Of a DNA stretch of 64,000 bases, positions 26,746 through 34,742 are shown in pieces (position 1 is the first letter of the stretch; every line of letters starts with the position of its first letter). The stretch spans positions 62,001 to 126,000 of the forward strand of contig CALVBO010000003.1 of assembly GCA_944325835.1 (NCBI GenBank), in the 5' to 3' direction. A model generated the notes under the pieces. The model saw only the letters and a program-made list of their open reading frames with translations, did not search any database and was not told where the DNA came from. Made by a program: the position numbers and the translations under genes. This DNA comes from Candidatus Gastranaerophilales bacterium (GTDB taxonomy: Bacteria; Cyanobacteriota; Vampirovibrionia; Gastranaerophilales; Gastranaerophilaceae).

Positions 26746-26772
26746 AAAAAGACCCCGACGATTGCCGGAGCC
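26746..26772 (-). terminator. Terminator of rpmI-rplT
   Basis: On the minus strand GGCTCCGG pairs with CGGGGTC (G-T pairs included) and runs into T5, about 30 bases after rplT. Confidence 0.6.
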
Positions 26773-26800
26773 TTTCTTACAGTTTTATAAATTGTGCTGC

Positions 26801-27151
26801 TTATTTCGCTGCTGAAACTGTGTCAAATAATACCTGAAAAGCTTCTTTATCATTAACAGCTAAATCAGCAAGCATTTTTCTGTTAACAACAACGTTAGCT
26901 TTTTTGCAAGCATTAACAAAACGGGAATAGCTCATTCCGCGTTCTCTTACAGCTGCGTTAATTCTGATAATCCAAAGACGGCGCATATTACGTTTTGTAG
27001 TACGTCTATCTCTGTAAGCATATTTCAACGCTTTCATTACAGCAATGTTAGCAACTTTAAATATTCTGCTTCTTGCACCTATAAAACCTTTTGCAAGTTT
27101 AAGTATCTTTTTATGTCTTTTGCATCCGACATTTCCACGTTTTACTCTCAT
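26801..27151 (-). CDS. rplT: 50S ribosomal protein bL20
   Basis: 116 residues, basic, with the bL20 signature ([41 protein letters not shown]). It binds 23S rRNA early in assembly and represses its own operon in other bacteria. It follows rpmI by 11 bases. Confidence 0.97.
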   Translation of the reverse strand: MRVKRGNVGCKRHKKILKLAKGFIGARSRIFKVANIAVMKALKYAYRDRRTTKRNMRRLWIIRINAAVRERGMSYSRFVNACKKANVVVNRKMLADLAVNDKEAFQVLFDTVSAAK

Positions 27152-27162
27152 TATTCACACTC

Positions 27163-27372
27163 CTATCTTGAATACTTTTTGTAAGGTAACTCTTTTGAAA
27201 TTAATTTTCTGTGTGTATCAGAAATTGATACAACTTTGAAAATCTTACGTTTTCTAGATTCGGATTTGTGTTGGAGCAAGTGTCCGATACCTGCTTGTCT
27301 TCTTGTGATTTTACCTGTTGCAGTAACTTTGTAGCGTTTTGCAGCAGATTTGTGAGTTTTCATTTTTGGCAT
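27163..27372 (-). CDS. rpmI: 50S ribosomal protein bL35
   Basis: 69 residues starting MPKMKTHKSAAKRYKVTATGKI, the bL35 signature. AAGGAGAAG precedes the ATG. infC, normally the first gene of this operon, is not adjacent here. Confidence 0.96.
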   Translation of the reverse strand: MPKMKTHKSAAKRYKVTATGKITRRQAGIGHLLQHKSESRKRKIFKVVSISDTHRKLISKELPYKKYSR

Positions 27373-27511
27373 TTTCTTCTCCTTTTTTTGTTTTACCCGG
27401 GGTACGTCAATTTACGGACCGGGGGAAGTATCTCATCGAAAAACTTATGGCATACCAAAGCCATATAATCTTCGGCTTCTATTATCGTACATGATAATTT
27501 TTTTTGTGCAA
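27373..27511 (-). promoter_or_regulatory. Leader region of rpmI-rplT
   Basis: About 110 bases between a possible promoter (TTGCAC at 27511-27506, GATAAT at 27486-27481, 19-base spacer, so weak) and rpmI. It contains a hairpin with arms CCGGG/CCCGG (27396-27423) just before the ribosome site, a plausible place for autoregulation by bL20. No similarity to a known leader was established. Confidence 0.35.
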
Positions 27512-27562
27512 GCGGTTGTTATTATATTTTACATTTATTACTAAATATGCTAATATTCATTT

Positions 27563-27961
27563 ATGAGCAGATTAGAAGAAAGAATTGAAAACTTTAACAG
27601 GGCATTTGAAATTTTTAACAACGCAGTCAAGGCGTATAATCAGGAGAAAGAAAATATATTAATGCACATGGCTCTTGTTCAAGCTTATGAAGTCTGTTTT
27701 GAATTATCCTGGAAAGTTCTTAAAGATTATCTGGCGGAAAACGGAATTTTAGTTTATATGCCTAAAGAAGTTATAAAAGAAGCATTTAACAAAAACGTTA
27801 TTGAAAACGGACAAATTTGGATTGATATGCTTGACGCAAGAAATGCTACTTCACACGAATACAAAATGGATAAAATAAATCTTATTCTTAAAAAAATCAG
27901 CTCAACTTATTATGAAGAATTACTAAAATTTTCTAATTGGCTGGCAGGTATCAATGGATAA
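27563..27961 (+). CDS. hepT: HepT-like HEPN toxin (type VII toxin-antitoxin)
   Basis: 132 residues of the nucleotidyltransferase-substrate-binding (HI0074) family. The HEPN ribonuclease motif with the modified tyrosine, RX4HXY, is intact: R93, H98, Y100 in RNATSHEY. In characterised pairs the toxin is an RNase and the partner MntA AMPylates the tyrosine to silence it. The mntA gene overlaps by eight bases. Confidence 0.88.
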   Translation: MSRLEERIENFNRAFEIFNNAVKAYNQEKENILMHMALVQAYEVCFELSWKVLKDYLAENGILVYMPKEVIKEAFNKNVIENGQIWIDMLDARNATSHEYKMDKINLILKKISSTYYEELLKFSNWLAGING

Positions 27962-28256
27962 TTTTGGACTGCCGGAAAGAACTATTGACGAATTACTGAA
28001 CTATTTCAAACAAAAGCCTGAGATAGAGAAAGTTGTAATATATGGCTCACGGGCAAAAGGCACTTATCACAACGGCTCTGATATTGACTTTGCAATTTGG
28101 ACAGATAAACACGAAAATGTCGCAAGAATTTTATCCGAACTGGACGAGCTTTCAACACCGTATATGTTTGACGTCACAGATTATAAAACCCTTGAACACC
28201 AAGGTATGAAAAACAGCATAGATAAAGACGGAAAACTTTTTTACAGTGCAAAATAA
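27954..28256 (+). CDS. mntA: MntA-like nucleotidyltransferase antitoxin
   Basis: 100 residues of the minimal nucleotidyltransferase fold. GSRAKGTYHNGSDID gives GSx10DxD (S32, D43, D45), the ATP- and metal-binding motif of MntA. Overlaps hepT by eight bases, the usual arrangement of the type VII module. It is expected to AMPylate HepT. Confidence 0.88.
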   Translation: MDNFGLPERTIDELLNYFKQKPEIEKVVIYGSRAKGTYHNGSDIDFAIWTDKHENVARILSELDELSTPYMFDVTDYKTLEHQGMKNSIDKDGKLFYSAK

Positions 28257-28262
28257 CAAAAT

Positions 28263-29171
28263 TTAGTTTAGATATTCTATTTCTACGCCATTTTCAAATA
28301 TATCCGGATGAGCCTCCACAAAACTGTGTGTATAAACGTCTTTAAATATCCCCCTTAAACCAACGGGATTTATGGATATTATTTCCGTATTTGGATAATA
28401 TGTTTCAGCAAATCTTTTTAACTGTTTCCAGTAATCAACAGAAAGTCTGTCGTGTTTTGCAATCTCTTTATTTCTGGAAAAATCGTATTCTGTGCCGCAA
28501 AAATGTCCGCCTGTTGCAACATTACAATCAATGCCGGCTAAAAATATTCTTTTAGGATTTGTATATAGTATAAACTGCATTGCCTGCAAAGACACAGTGC
28601 AAAAATTGCCCAGAGGTTCTGTTTCTATGTCATAGGTAAATCTATTTGGCAAAATGCCCGCAGTTGTTTTGTATCTTAAGCCGTTTGCCCTATGGATTAC
28701 ATCTTCCGGAATTTGCAGTCCTGCGCCTAAATTCTGATCACCTAAAAATTTTACTGTTTTTTTTGAACTGTCAGCCGGATAGTTTATAAGCTCCTCATAA
28801 AAATCCTTCATACCGCGGCTATCTATGCTGAAAATATAGTCCATGTGAACTTTATCAAAAAGAAACGCTCTATTAACAGCAACATTGAGAGTCCCCCCCC
28901 CCCCCGGCTCAAAATATTCCAAAGTAGGTCCTGCACCGAATAAAATTATATCTTTTCCAAAGTGCAAACCACGGTATCCGGCAAAAGTTTTTTGATGTAA
29001 AAATGCTGTTGTAATTAACTTCCTATTTATATGAGGTTGTTTATAAATCACGTTTTTTACATCCGCAAAAAGATTTTTCATATTCCAAAACTTAATCTTT
29101 AAACCTAAAATACAAACAACTTTGTGATGTGACTCGTTATAAACAGAAAAAATTTTTCTTAAAATTTTCAT
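28263..29171 (-). CDS. DUF115/MptE-like or sialyltransferase-like protein with an in-frame G13 tract
   Basis: 302 residues. A Rossmann-like start GKDIILFGAGPTLEYF, then AVNRAFLF, MDYIFSIDSRGM and FILYTNPKRIFLAGIDC, is the pattern of DUF115/motility-accessory and GT42-like enzymes that act on surface sugars. Between GPTLEYFEP and LNVAVNRA four glycines are encoded by a run of 13 G, in frame in this assembly. The start is ATG 29171, which shares one base with the stop of the upstream HAD gene (TAATG). Likely a phase-variable glycan enzyme. Family call by motif only. Confidence 0.6.
   Translation of the reverse strand: MKILRKIFSVYNESHHKVVCILGLKIKFWNMKNLFADVKNVIYKQPHINRKLITTAFLHQKTFAGYRGLHFGKDIILFGAGPTLEYFEPGGGGTLNVAVNRAFLFDKVHMDYIFSIDSRGMKDFYEELINYPADSSKKTVKFLGDQNLGAGLQIPEDVIHRANGLRYKTTAGILPNRFTYDIETEPLGNFCTVSLQAMQFILYTNPKRIFLAGIDCNVATGGHFCGTEYDFSRNKEIAKHDRLSVDYWKQLKRFAETYYPNTEIISINPVGLRGIFKDVYTHSFVEAHPDIFENGVEIEYLN
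28893..28905 (-). repeat. Homopolymeric G13 tract inside the glycan-enzyme gene
   Basis: Thirteen C on the plus strand, read as G13 on the coding strand; encodes CCG GGG GGG GGG GGG. The gene is in frame (ON). Loss or gain of one G would truncate the protein. Confidence 0.8.
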
Positions 29172-31051
29172 TAAACCTTTCTCCACAACTTTTTTCTAAA
29201 ACGTAATAACAACCTTACCAGCTTTCCGGATCTTTGATAAGACCATTTGTAAATACAAGTATTTAATTCAGCACCAAATAAATAAGCAACTGCTTTTAAA
29301 AGACCTACCCGCGGTGCTATCGCGGAAGTTTCGCTTCCTATAAATGAAAATTTTATATCCCCAAGAAAATCTAATGTTTCTATATCTATATCATTTTCCA
29401 GATAATCCATATATAAATAAGTAAGATTATTACTTATAGAACCATCCCACAATTCAAGGTAATTCTTTGTAAATTCATTTACACCCGATAAAAACTCATT
29501 ATAACTTATCTTATTACAGCTGCTTTCTTCCAAAACAGGTTTAAATTTTTTAATTTCCGTATCATAAATGTAATCTTTTGTTTGACCGTGAGGAGCTCTG
29601 TAAAGCACTTCAATAAATGCGCAAGGTTCCAGTTTAAACAAAAAATACCGGCTTTCTAAACCTGCCAAATCTTTCTTATTAAACCCGTTTCTAAAGTAAA
29701 AAGACTTGATATTTTTATTATAAAAATTTGACATTATTGAAGCAACGCAGCTCTGTGTAATTCCGGAACCGCCTAAATCCACAAATGCAAAGTTATCATC
29801 GCTCACATCTATTTCTTGTTTTAAATAGCCTAAGGCCCTTTCACCTGCAGCGCGATTTTTATTTTTAACATAACTTACAAAGTCTTTATTACTGCAAAGC
29901 AATTTTGCAACCCTGGTTCTATCCTTAAAGTTAAGGATTCTGTTTCTGAAAGATTCCGGAATATATTTGAGCAATGTATCTTTATCAATATCAAGAATTT
30001 TGCTCATATTGTCAATATTAAATCCATATTGCCATATTATTGATTCAATGTTTCTGTTGAACGTAAAAGTTAAAGAAGGCATCTGCCAAACTATTCTGGA
30101 ACCGTAAACATAATGTGTTTCTATATCAGCATCATATTTTTTTACTATTAAGTCAAAAGCCTCTTTCAGTAAATATCCGTCACGGGCAATAAAATATAAT
30201 CTTTTTATTCCCTGTTTCAGGCACGATTTAAACAGCCATAACAAATACGGCATAATAACAGGGGCAGACAGTGAACAACCTAATTTATATTCCAAACTTT
30301 TGTTTAAAATTCTGGCATTGCGCGAACTGCCGATAGAAAGTTGAATATATTTATCATTCTCATATTTTTCTATAAGTTTCTTTTCGTAAGGCTCCAACTG
30401 CGGATATTCAAATAACTTTGTCTGTATTCCCAGTTTTTGTGCCTGTTCTATATCTGATTTAACATTATCTCCCGTATGCAGCCATTTTTTATAATCACTT
30501 ATATTTTCTTCTTTCTTAAGATATTTATAAATCTCTGATGTACTTTTCCTTCTTTTAACATCTGTAGAAGAAAATATTTTCAAATATTTGAATACTATAT
30601 CAAACTTAGCAAGAATTTTTCTTATAACTTCTCCTGATAGATACATATCAGAAATTAAAATAACTTTTTTACCCCTATTCAATAAATCCTTTATCAAATC
30701 AATATTTTCACTAATAGGCAGCGCATTATCATACTCTGTTTCAATTTCCAATTCTTTTAAAAGTCCGGCACCCTCATCTGTTATTCCGTAATTAAGTGCA
30801 AACTGTGAATAAATCTCATCAAGGGTTATTTCTAAATTACCCGTATTACTTTTATTAAACCTATACAAAAACTTTTCTATTGAAATTCTTAAATTATAAA
30901 AGTTATCCCGAACGTACTCCGGCAAAAAACTAAACTTCTCATCCCGTTTTAAACTCTCTTCCATTAAAACAAATATTCCGCGTGGAGTCGCAGTTCTTCG
31001 TGTTACCAGTGTTTCAAATACATCAAATGAATATATTTCAAAATTTTCCAT
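29171..31051 (-). CDS. HAD-like hydrolase fused to a large C-terminal domain, polysaccharide type
   Basis: 626 residues. The N-terminal 220 residues form a HAD fold: YSFDVFETLVTR (motif I), VILISDMYLSG (motif II), and HTGDNVKSDIEQAQKLG (motif IV). The remaining 400 residues include LYFIARDGYLLKEAFDLI and FVDLGGSGITQ, seen in HAD proteins of surface-polysaccharide clusters. It is translationally coupled to the G13-containing gene (TAATG). Two genes alone do not make a full cluster, so the rest of the glycan pathway must be elsewhere. Confidence 0.8.
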   Translation of the reverse strand: MENFEIYSFDVFETLVTRRTATPRGIFVLMEESLKRDEKFSFLPEYVRDNFYNLRISIEKFLYRFNKSNTGNLEITLDEIYSQFALNYGITDEGAGLLKELEIETEYDNALPISENIDLIKDLLNRGKKVILISDMYLSGEVIRKILAKFDIVFKYLKIFSSTDVKRRKSTSEIYKYLKKEENISDYKKWLHTGDNVKSDIEQAQKLGIQTKLFEYPQLEPYEKKLIEKYENDKYIQLSIGSSRNARILNKSLEYKLGCSLSAPVIMPYLLWLFKSCLKQGIKRLYFIARDGYLLKEAFDLIVKKYDADIETHYVYGSRIVWQMPSLTFTFNRNIESIIWQYGFNIDNMSKILDIDKDTLLKYIPESFRNRILNFKDRTRVAKLLCSNKDFVSYVKNKNRAAGERALGYLKQEIDVSDDNFAFVDLGGSGITQSCVASIMSNFYNKNIKSFYFRNGFNKKDLAGLESRYFLFKLEPCAFIEVLYRAPHGQTKDYIYDTEIKKFKPVLEESSCNKISYNEFLSGVNEFTKNYLELWDGSISNNLTYLYMDYLENDIDIETLDFLGDIKFSFIGSETSAIAPRVGLLKAVAYLFGAELNTCIYKWSYQRSGKLVRLLLRFRKKLWRKV

Positions 31052-31074
31052 ACCAAGCTTTCCTTATCCTATTA

Positions 31075-31202
31075 AGTACTTTTTTATAAAAAGTACCACA
31101 TAATATAATATTTATTATATACGCAGAGAGGAAAATTAAAAGAAATTCGGTGTCAATGTAAATTTTTATTAACTAATTCGGTATATTTAATTAAAAAGTA
31201 CC
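31075..31202. promoter_or_regulatory. Repeated GTAC-centred sites between the HAD gene and the XRE gene
   Basis: A palindrome of GTACTTTTT and AAAAAGTAC (31076-31096) and a second half-site AAAAAGTACC (31193-31202) lie in the divergent gap. Candidate operators for the XRE regulator at 31265. Confidence 0.4.
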
Positions 31203-31264
31203 GATTAAGTGGTTAAAGTTAAACAAATTAAACGCTAGTCTATATGTAATTAAGGAGCTTAATT

Positions 31265-31630
31265 ATGAGTGTATTTACCGACAAAAAGTTCATAGCTGAT
31301 AAAATACGGGAATACAGAAAAATTGCAGGATTAACACAAATTGAACTTGCCGAAAAAATAGGGGTCGGTGAAAAACAGATTTGTAAAATAGAAAATTACA
31401 CTAATCTGCCATCTTTAATCTCTTTTTTAAAAATTATAGACGCCTTAAAAATTGATATAAAAGAATTTGGTATTAATTCAGAAAACAACTACAGACCAAA
31501 AAGAGAAAATTTAGAAAAGCTTATTTACAGCCTATCTGATGACGAAATAGATTTTTATATAGATACTATAAATTATATTAAAACTTCTCTTACAAAACTA
31601 AATAACAAGAAAAATAAGAAAAACAGATAA
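31265..31630 (+). CDS. XRE-family transcriptional regulator
   Basis: 121 residues. HTH_3 domain at about 12-67 (AGLTQIELAEKIGVGEKQICKIEN), then a tail with IYSLSDDEIDFYIDTINYI and a lysine/asparagine-rich end. Paralogue of the regulator at 7.4 kb. AAGGAGC precedes the ATG. It stands divergently to the two glycan genes and may control them. Confidence 0.88.
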   Translation: MSVFTDKKFIADKIREYRKIAGLTQIELAEKIGVGEKQICKIENYTNLPSLISFLKIIDALKIDIKEFGINSENNYRPKRENLEKLIYSLSDDEIDFYIDTINYIKTSLTKLNNKKNKKNR

Positions 31631-31631
31631 T

Positions 31632-31866
31632 TGTCCGAGAAAGTTTCGCGATAAGGAACGTGAGCGAGAATGAGTTGCGTAGCAACTCCCGCTCACTCAA
31701 GCGAAACTTTTGAGTGGCACTCTGCCGAGCGAAACAATCCAGTGAATTGTTTCGCGAGAGGTAGACAGCACTCTGCCGAGAAAAACAGTCCAGTGAACTG
31801 TTTTTCGAGAGGGAAACGCGCGACCCGCGGTTCAGCGGGGCGGAAGTGGCGGAGAACTGCTTTATT
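31632..31866 (+). repeat. Family A repeat, longest copy
   Basis: Begins TGTCCGAGAAAG, right after the XRE stop. Hairpin 1 (GTTTCGC with GCGAAAC) carries a nested hairpin (GAGTTGCGTAGCAACTC). Two versions of hairpin 2 follow in tandem: GCGAAACAAT/ATTGTTTCGC and AAAAACAGT/ACTGTTTTT. It ends GGCGGAGAACTGCTTTATT at the next gene's stop codon. Apparent reading frames inside are products of the repeat. Confidence 0.9.
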
Positions 31867-32711
31867 TATAAACTATAAAAATATTCTTTCAAAATTTTGG
31901 TATCTATTTCAATATTCGGGCTTTCGCAGGTCAGGGCGCCGCGGACGTCAAAAGCTTTGAAGGCGCGAAGCAAATCTTTGTAATTCATATCTGATTCTTC
32001 AAGGTTTAAATGGCAGCGTTCGCCTTTGGCTGTGTATTGAATACCTGCAAGGTGTCCGTGAAAAGCTTTCAATGCTTTTTCGCCAAGCTCATTTCCAATT
32101 TTTTCAAAAATCATTGAAAATTCATCGTAAGTATTATACTCACCGGCACTTCTGGCATGAAGATGCGAAAAATCTATGCACGGCAGAACCATATCAAACT
32201 CTTTTGAAAGCCTGATAACTTCGTCCAAATCTCCCCACTGGGTAGCTTTACCTGTTGTTTCCGGACGAACCCAGACTTCTATCCCTTCATTTGCAAGCGC
32301 TGTATTAATCAAATCATTGCATTTTTTAACCTGAGCATATACAGTTTCTTTATCACCGCCCATATAATACGCCGCGTGATAAGTTATACTAAAAGCCCCG
32401 ACATCCTGCGCAGCCCTTGCCGTTTCTATAACTCTATTCACACTTGCCAAAACCTTTTCTTCTTCCTGAGCGTTAAGGTTTATGTAAAACGGGCAATGCG
32501 CTGTAAGGATAAAGTTTTCATTCTCACGAATTTCTTTTACAAGCGCACGTGTGGCGTCACTCATTTTAACCCCGTGGACAAACTCTATTTCCATCCCGTC
32601 GAGTTCCATTGATTTTATAATATCAAAAGCTTCTTTATAACTGCCTTTTGTAGCCCTTGGCATGCCGGCTGTCAAAAAATTCAATTTATCAAACTCAAAT
32701 ATTCTTGGCAA
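31866..32711 (-). CDS. TIM-barrel endonuclease IV-like protein
   Basis: 281 residues of the AP endonuclease 2 / xylose-isomerase-like TIM barrel. Metal-binding positions fit endonuclease IV: TAHCPFYIN, ITYHAAYY, RPETTGK, CIDFSHLHAR, HGHLAG and CESPN. It likely cleaves DNA at abasic sites, though sugar isomerase relatives share the fold. It starts at TTG 32711, chosen because GGAG lies seven bases upstream. It overlaps crcB by 17 bases. The stop codon abuts the family A repeat. Confidence 0.8.
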   Translation of the reverse strand: MPRIFEFDKLNFLTAGMPRATKGSYKEAFDIIKSMELDGMEIEFVHGVKMSDATRALVKEIRENENFILTAHCPFYINLNAQEEEKVLASVNRVIETARAAQDVGAFSITYHAAYYMGGDKETVYAQVKKCNDLINTALANEGIEVWVRPETTGKATQWGDLDEVIRLSKEFDMVLPCIDFSHLHARSAGEYNTYDEFSMIFEKIGNELGEKALKAFHGHLAGIQYTAKGERCHLNLEESDMNYKDLLRAFKAFDVRGALTCESPNIEIDTKILKEYFYSL

Positions 32712-33045
32712 GGTAAGCTCCTATTCCTGTTGATAGCAAACAGATTAAAACACTTAAAATAATATAACCTAAAGATTGGACATATCCGCCTTTTTCAATC
32801 ATTTTGAAAAGCTCAAGAGAAAAAGTACTGAATGTTGTCAAACCTCCGCAAATTCCGACAGTTATAGTTAATTTAAAAGACTGCGAAATATCTGCTTTAT
32901 CCATAAAGAATACGTAAAAAAATCCAATAATAAAACTGCCTGTAATATTTACAACTACAGTCGGAAACGGGCAAACAAGGTTTGTTAAGTATCTCAAAAC
33001 AGACCCCAGTCCGCCGCCTAAAAATACCGCAATTACGTTAAACAT
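32695..33045 (-). CDS. crcB: Fluoride channel CrcB/Fluc
   Basis: 116 residues with four membrane helices. GGGLGSVLRY, NITGSFIIGF and the GGLTTFSTFSLE motif (phenylalanines and polar track of the fluoride pore) are all present. Works as a dual-topology dimer exporting fluoride. The ATG 33045 follows AGGTG; GTG 33051 is an alternative. Overlaps its neighbours on both sides. Confidence 0.93.
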   Translation of the reverse strand: MFNVIAVFLGGGLGSVLRYLTNLVCPFPTVVVNITGSFIIGFFYVFFMDKADISQSFKLTITVGICGGLTTFSTFSLELFKMIEKGGYVQSLGYIILSVLICLLSTGIGAYLAKNI

Positions 33046-33430
33046 GGACACCTGCCAGAAGTTCTAACATTTCTTCTGCGTCAGAAACCATTTTACAGCA
33101 ATGTTTTTTGCGCTCCAGCCCCTCAAATCCGCGTGATAAAATTTTACAGCAGGTAAACTGATTACGGGCTTTGAATTCTTCAACAAGTTCCTTTGCTTTC
33201 GCTCTTGCTATAACTTCATTACCTTTAGAATTATTTCTGCCAAAATTCCAGCCGGCAATAATTTGTAAAGCAGCGAGCGCACCGCACACGCAGCCGCTTC
33301 CCATTCCACCTGAAAAAGCCGTAGCGCACGGCAGCAATTCAGCAGGGCACAAACCTTTATCAATTGCAACCTGCAGGACACTTTCAGCGCAAGAGTAACC
33401 GTTCATAAAATAATCCGTTGCTTTAGTCAT
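33038..33430 (-). CDS. C_GCAxxG_C_C family protein
   Basis: 130 residues with the cysteine pattern that names the family: GYSCAESV, GSGCVCGALAAL, TCCKIL and HCCKMV. Members are thought to bind metal or Fe-S and often lie near redox genes; the function is not established. It lies 57 bases after dnaN and overlaps crcB. Confidence 0.85.
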   Translation of the reverse strand: MTKATDYFMNGYSCAESVLQVAIDKGLCPAELLPCATAFSGGMGSGCVCGALAALQIIAGWNFGRNNSKGNEVIARAKAKELVEEFKARNQFTCCKILSRGFEGLERKKHCCKMVSDAEEMLELLAGVHV

Positions 33431-33487
33431 ACTAACCTTTCACTTTTACAACATGATAGCACGCAATTTGTAGTCTGCCGATTCAAC

Positions 33488-34603
33488 TTATCTTATTTGT
33501 ACAGGCATTACCAGACAAACAAAATCTTCATCGCTGTTCGGTCTTAATACTGTTGCTGAAAGGCTTGTATTCAAGCCGATTTTAACTTCATCGCTGTCAA
33601 TATTTTTCAAAGCTTCAAGCATATATTTATAGTTAAAAGCAATTGTAAGCGGTTCAGAAGTATAGTCAATATCAATATTTTCTTCTGATTTACCTGAATC
33701 CGGAGTATCCGCGCTAAGTGTCAGGTTATTTTCGTTGAATTCAAATTTAGCGATACTTGTTTTTTCGTTAACCATGACAGAAACACGGTCGAGTGCAGAA
33801 ATCATTTGTGAAACATTAACAATAGCTTCTTTCGGGCTTTCATTAGGAATAAGTTTGTTATATTGAGGGAATTGGCCTTCTAAAAGTCTTGAGATTGTTG
33901 TTGTTCTTTCTGATTTGAAAACAATTCTGTTTGTTTCAGCGTAAATATTAATATTATCTTCATCAATAAAAGAGCACATTTTTGCAAATTCATTAATAGT
34001 TCTTGCCGGAATAATGAGTAAGCTTGTTTTATCGTTTTCAATATGTTCTCTGACTCTTGCAAGTCTGTTGCCGTCAGTGGACGCAACTTCCAGAAGGTTT
34101 TCGGAAAGACTGAATACAATACCTGATAAAAGGTTGCTGTTTTCATAAGCAGCAGCTGCAAAGCCTGCCTGTCTTACAGCTTTTGTCAAAACTTTTACAG
34201 GGATTTCAAAACAATTAGCTTCATCAACTTCTACGTTTGAACATTCTTTCGGGAACTCATCTGCAGAAATCCCGATAATATCAAATTTGGTTTTTTTGCA
34301 GGTAATGTTAACGGAAGTTTCGCCGTTTTTCATTTCAAAGGTAACGAGGTTGTCATTTAATTTTGAAACTATTTCGTTAAGAGTTTTGGAAGGAAGTGTT
34401 ATTTTGCCTTCTTCTTCAACCTGAGCATCAACTGTTGTAACTACTGTCATATCTAAATCAGTTGCAACTAATTTGATAGAATTTGACCCGACGGTTTCAA
34501 TGTAAATATTCAAAAGAACAGGTTGAATAGCTTTGACGCTGGTTGCTCTTTCTACTATTTTAATACCGTTATATAAATCTTCTTTTTTAATAACAAACTT
34601 CAT
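33488..34603 (-). CDS. dnaN: DNA polymerase III beta sliding clamp
   Basis: 371 residues, full length, three clamp domains. It starts MKFVIKKEDLYNGIKIVERATS and ends DEDFVCLVMPVQIR, the conserved end that lines the protein-binding pocket. recF is 4.5 kb away on the same strand; the genes between include the candidate origin array. dnaA is not in the window. Confidence 0.97.
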   Translation of the reverse strand: MKFVIKKEDLYNGIKIVERATSVKAIQPVLLNIYIETVGSNSIKLVATDLDMTVVTTVDAQVEEEGKITLPSKTLNEIVSKLNDNLVTFEMKNGETSVNITCKKTKFDIIGISADEFPKECSNVEVDEANCFEIPVKVLTKAVRQAGFAAAAYENSNLLSGIVFSLSENLLEVASTDGNRLARVREHIENDKTSLLIIPARTINEFAKMCSFIDEDNINIYAETNRIVFKSERTTTISRLLEGQFPQYNKLIPNESPKEAIVNVSQMISALDRVSVMVNEKTSIAKFEFNENNLTLSADTPDSGKSEENIDIDYTSEPLTIAFNYKYMLEALKNIDSDEVKIGLNTSLSATVLRPNSDEDFVCLVMPVQIR

Positions 34604-34742
34604 ACCTCTGACTCCTTATATTCCTGATTAAATTATATTACAAACTATATGCAAATTACAAGAAAAGTATTGATATTATTAAGAAAGCGCAATATTTCTT
34701 TAAGTATCCGGCAAAAAAATTTTTTACGGTTTTTTGCTGAAT

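Noticed and set aside
31670-31960. Frame across the longest family A repeat; a similar one at 36105-36368
   Set aside because: Encoded by the repeat hairpins and present only where the repeat is; no ribosome site.
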